Source: Akkermansia sp. (lineage in GTDB: Bacteria > Verrucomicrobiota > Verrucomicrobiia > Verrucomicrobiales > Akkermansiaceae). Taken from it: a DNA stretch of 8,904 nt. How positions within the stretch are numbered: the stretch's first letter is position 1; each line of letters begins with the position of its first letter. Of the stretch, positions 5,880 through 8,904 are shown piece after piece. The notes below the pieces were generated by a model. It saw only the letters and a program-made list of their open reading frames with translations, ran no database searches and was not told the DNA's origin. The position numbers and the translations under genes were made by a program. The DNA is taken from assembly GCA_020047775.1 (NCBI GenBank), contig JAIFNK010000007.1, positions 1 through 8,904 on the forward strand, written 5' to 3'.

Positions 5880-8800
5880 ATGAGTTCCTTGAGGCGCAGC
5901 AAGGTCGCATTTTCATCCGCCCGAGGCTTCGCCCTGGTCGTCACGCTCTCGCTGATGGTGCTGCTGACCATCGTGGCGGTTGGTTTGCTCAGCCTCTCGG
6001 CCATCTCCATCCGCAGCGCCACGCAGGGCTCCGCCCAGGCGCAGGCCCAGGCCAACGCCCGGCTGGCCCTCATGATGGCGCTCGGTGAGCTTCAGAAGGA
6101 AATGGGGCCCGACATGCGCGTGAGCGCGGAATCCGCGTTGTTGGATACCGACAAGGATACCGAGACCATCGAGGGCGTGAACCAGTCACGCTGGCTCGGC
6201 AGCTACGACTCCTGGGGAAACTGGCTCAACGCGACTTACAAACGTCCCAATGCCGATGGAACCGTCACTACCGCCACCCCTACCGACCCCGAGATTGGCA
6301 GCACCTACACCCCAGGGCGCGAAAAGATGTTCCGCCGCTGGCTGCTCTCCATGCCTGCCGGGGACGAAATCAAAATCAACGTTCCAGATCCTGTCACTGA
6401 ATGGATTGATCCTATTACTAAAAAACCCAACTACGTTGAATTAGTAGATAAAGGGAGCTTGGGCGATAACGCTCCCGACGACCAGATCACCCGCGCCTAC
6501 CTCACGAATGTCGTCAATAATAACGTCACAACCGGCAAATACGCCTGGTGGATCGGTGGAGAAAATCACAAGGCCCGCATCGATAAGGCCAAGGAACCGC
6601 AGCGCGAGTCATACACCGCCTCAGAACGGGAGACGTCTCAGGGTGACACTGCGGAAGTCGGCGTGGGGGCTTTGGATGGCTTTGAGGCTCTTGATAATGA
6701 CAAGACGCTCGGGGACAAACTGCTCACCACTCAGAGCCTGCGCCCGGCCGGCATTGCGGAGGACAAGGTCAAGGAACACTTTTTCGACCTCACCGCACAG
6801 AGCCGTGGGGTGCTGGCCAGCGTCCGCACCGGCCATCTCAAGAAAGACCTGAGCCTGCTTTTCGAAAAAGGCAAATCAACCCTGCCTCCACTCTACAGCT
6901 TCAGCTCCACCGATGTCCGTGAACCCTCGATTCGACCGATGAGTTCTGAAATCGAAGGCAAACCCGTGCTTAAAGACTCCTCCGGCAAAGCCTCTCGCCA
7001 TTTCGCCTCATGGACACGCATGAGGCACTTCTACCGAATGTACCGGCAGGACAGCGATGCTGAAGCAAAGAGCGCTGCAGATGGTGGAACGGATGGCGGC
7101 CCTGGACTTAGTTGGTCGGGTTCCAAACCATCGGCTGACTGTAACGTCAGCATCAATTGGGCACAATGGGGAGCAAAAGACACCTATCTCCGGTTCCCAG
7201 TTCTCACGAGTGTCACTTACATCCTCAGTCTAAAAACTGCGCCGAGTAGTAGTGGAAGTATCGAACTCTATACCGTTACTACACCTGTCTATGTGTATTG
7301 GAATCCATACAATGTCGAGTTGCGCGTCCCAGACAAAAAATTGGGAAATAACAGTTCTCTGATTGAGGCGACTCCTCTGAATGGTCAGCTTTATTTGAAT
7401 GGTATACGCCAAGGCAGCCCAGGGCTTTTGGCTTTATCTCAGGGTAACACAGGCATTACTTCTGGCAGCGGGGGAGAAATCATCTTTAAACCGGGGCAGT
7501 TAAGGATTTTTTGCTCCAAAGTAACAGATCCCGTTGCTGTCAGCGGTGTAATGTTTGCCAGTCCTGAATTCGACCCTCTTTCTTACGGAGGAGTGTCAGA
7601 TAATCGGACTAGCTGGGTCTCCACTCCCGAAGCACAAAAGCCCGGGCTTGAAATCACCTTCACCTCTCAAGCGCGGGATGGTGTGAACTCGTTGTTCAAT
7701 TCGCGTTATGGCAACACCCCTGGTTCTTTCGTCAATAGAGGATTCTGGTCTCCCACTGCTGATCCCTCTTTCAGCGCGCAACGAATTATTTTACCATTTA
7801 CGCAACACGTCGATTGGTTCAACACCTTGCCAGAACAGAATCTTGCTCAAATCAATAGCCAAACACGTTGGGTATTTGACGGCTCACTTCTCCCTGTCGG
7901 ATACCTTCAATTGGCGATGAAGAGTAACTATACACACACCTACGGCACCATTGGCTGGGCAAAGGATTGGCGTTGCCGCAATTGGATACAAGCTCCACCC
8001 TTTTACTTGGGAAAAGGCCTATACATGTCGGAAGATCCCACGATCGGGCACACTCAAAGAATCGATTGTCCAGTTGAGATGAGATTTGGCCCCTTGGCAT
8101 CCATTGGAAAAAGACCTGATGACATCATTGAATCTGATGGAGTTAACGCGATTCTATCTCCTAATGAGCGAATTAGTGCCATTCCCAGCCTAGAACTTCC
8201 TTCCGTCCCCATTGCCAGCTTGGCTGGCTTTTCAGGAATGCGGATCGATCCCGGCTGGTTTGATGTGGCCAATCCCAAAGTTGTGGACAGTCCCGATCTG
8301 GATTGGAATGTTGGCCTTACCTCGCCGTCGAATAAAAACACAAGCGGCAACTCCATGTACAACGCCCAGTCGAAAGCCATGGCCTACCAAAGCGGCGTCA
8401 CGGGTCCAGGCATCGGTAATTCATTCCTTCATCCGATGATTCCACGCAATGACGTTTATAATCGATTGGATAATTCTAAAAGCATGGAGCCGTTGAACAT
8501 GTACAACCTCGCAGAAGGCTACAAAAACCCGCCTACCGACACCCAGGCCTACCGCGACTACTGGGACCACGTGCTGTTGCTAAACGACGCGCTGTGGGAT
8601 GACTACTTCGTATCATCCCTGGCAGATCAGACGCGCCCTGGGGCATCTGTAAACACAAGTCTTGATGACAATTTGGATAAACTCACCGATCCTGAGAAAG
8701 GGGAACTCGCAAACGCACGCTATATGCCTTACCTGAATGGTCGAACGGAACAAGACGTGAAGGCCGCGCTGAAAGACACTGAGGGGTATCTCAAGGCGGC

Positions 8801-8904
8801 GAAGTATTTGATGGTGGACGGGATGTTCAACGTCAACAGCACCTCAGTGGCCGCATGGCACGCGCTCTTCGCCGGTATCCGCGAGCGCAAGGTCGTTTAT
8901 CGCG
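5880..8904 (+). CDS. Verru_Chthon cassette protein A, N-terminal 1008 codons (runs off window end)
   Basis: The frame is open from ATG 5880 to the window end. A type IV prepilin-like N-terminus is seen: basic leader MSSLRRSKVAFSSAR, a Gly16/Phe17 processing site (RGFAL), and a hydrophobic helix at about 17-43. The mature +5 position is Val, not the Glu of major pilins, as in GspK/PilX-type minor components. Family-like blocks follow: YAWWIGGENHKARID (221-235), RGVLASVRTGHLKKDLSLLF (309-328), VYWNPYNVE (472-480), FKPGQLRIF (536-544), GNSF near 847, LWDDYFVSS (905-913) and FNVNSTSVAAWHALF (983-997). The role is unknown; location in the inner membrane or periplasm is inferred from the N-terminus. 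The ends of the gene are GC-rich (over 60% in sampled lines) while the middle (about 7200-8500) is nearer 40-50%. Its probable continuation is 1-831, total 1272 residues. The start is not supported by a clear Shine-Dalgarno but fits the leader. Confidence 0.92.
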   Translation, partial: MSSLRRSKVAFSSARGFALVVTLSLMVLLTIVAVGLLSLSAISIRSATQGSAQAQAQANARLALMMALGELQKEMGPDMRVSAESALLDTDKDTETIEGVNQSRWLGSYDSWGNWLNATYKRPNADGTVTTATPTDPEIGSTYTPGREKMFRRWLLSMPAGDEIKINVPDPVTEWIDPITKKPNYVELVDKGSLGDNAPDDQITRAYLTNVVNNNVTTGKYAWWIGGENHKARIDKAKEPQRESYTASERETSQGDTAEVGVGALDGFEALDNDKTLGDKLLTTQSLRPAGIAEDKVKEHFFDLTAQSRGVLASVRTGHLKKDLSLLFEKGKSTLPPLYSFSSTDVREPSIRPMSSEIEGKPVLKDSSGKASRHFASWTRMRHFYRMYRQDSDAEAKSAADGGTDGGPGLSWSGSKPSADCNVSINWAQWGAKDTYLRFPVLTSVTYILSLKTAPSSSGSIELYTVTTPVYVYWNPYNVELRVPDKKLGNNSSLIEATPLNGQLYLNGIRQGSPGLLALSQGNTGITSGSGGEIIFKPGQLRIFCSKVTDPVAVSGVMFASPEFDPLSYGGVSDNRTSWVSTPEAQKPGLEITFTSQARDGVNSLFNSRYGNTPGSFVNRGFWSPTADPSFSAQRIILPFTQHVDWFNTLPEQNLAQINSQTRWVFDGSLLPVGYLQLAMKSNYTHTYGTIGWAKDWRCRNWIQAPPFYLGKGLYMSEDPTIGHTQRIDCPVEMRFGPLASIGKRPDDIIESDGVNAILSPNERISAIPSLELPSVPIASLAGFSGMRIDPGWFDVANPKVVDSPDLDWNVGLTSPSNKNTSGNSMYNAQSKAMAYQSGVTGPGIGNSFLHPMIPRNDVYNRLDNSKSMEPLNMYNLAEGYKNPPTDTQAYRDYWDHVLLLNDALWDDYFVSSLADQTRPGASVNTSLDDNLDKLTDPEKGELANARYMPYLNGRTEQDVKAALKDTEGYLKAAKYLMVDGMFNVNSTSVAAWHALFAGIRERKVVYR
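8868..8904 (+). repeat. Terminal direct repeat, right copy (identical to 1-37)
   Basis: This copy is identical to bases 1-37 and begins exactly on a codon boundary of the VC-A frame (residue 997). Joining here makes one uninterrupted gene and a circle or repeat unit of 8867 bp. Confidence 0.97.

Overview
The window looks like a piece of a Verrucomicrobiota genome, moderately GC-rich. The main evidence is a very large, N-terminally prepilin-like protein carrying the conserved blocks of the 'Verru_Chthon cassette protein A' (VC-A) family, which I know from Verrucomicrobium, Chthoniobacter and relatives. I cannot name a genus.

Layout: 1-831 is the 3' end of a VC-A gene. A small gene for a secreted protein of unknown function (861-1586) follows 29 bases later on the same strand. 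After a 245-base gap comes the first ~60 codons of a second, diverged VC-A gene (1832-2017). It carries an in-frame TAG and is cut off by an IS66-family insertion sequence (about 2018-4415, minus strand: tnpA, tnpB and a frameshifted tnpC). Beyond the IS, a regulator with a GntR-type winged helix fused to a LacI/PurR-type sensor domain is on the minus strand (4560-5639). It is divergent, across 240 bases, from a VC-A gene that starts at 5880 and runs off the right end.

The last 37 bases (8868-8904) are identical to the first 37 (1-37), and the reading frame is the same in both copies. Joined there, the right-hand 5' part and the left-hand 3' part form one open VC-A frame of 1272 residues with the family's expected N- and C-terminal blocks. 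The window is therefore either a circular (or tandemly repeated) sequence of 8867 bp per unit, or a contig broken at a stretch shared by VC-A paralogues. No replication, partition, mobilisation or integrase gene is visible, so an autonomous plasmid is not supported.

How the genes may work together (inference): the regulator would sense a small ligand and control the divergent VC-A gene. VC-A would be inserted in the inner membrane through a prepilin-type N-terminus and may be processed by prepilin peptidase. The exported small protein would be made from the same transcript. The divergent intergenic region has three GATGCA/TGCATC half-sites, including a perfect 10-base inverted pair 121 bases apart, which are candidate operators. 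The usual VC cassette partners B, C and D are not in the window. No tRNA, rRNA, CRISPR array or phage gene was seen.
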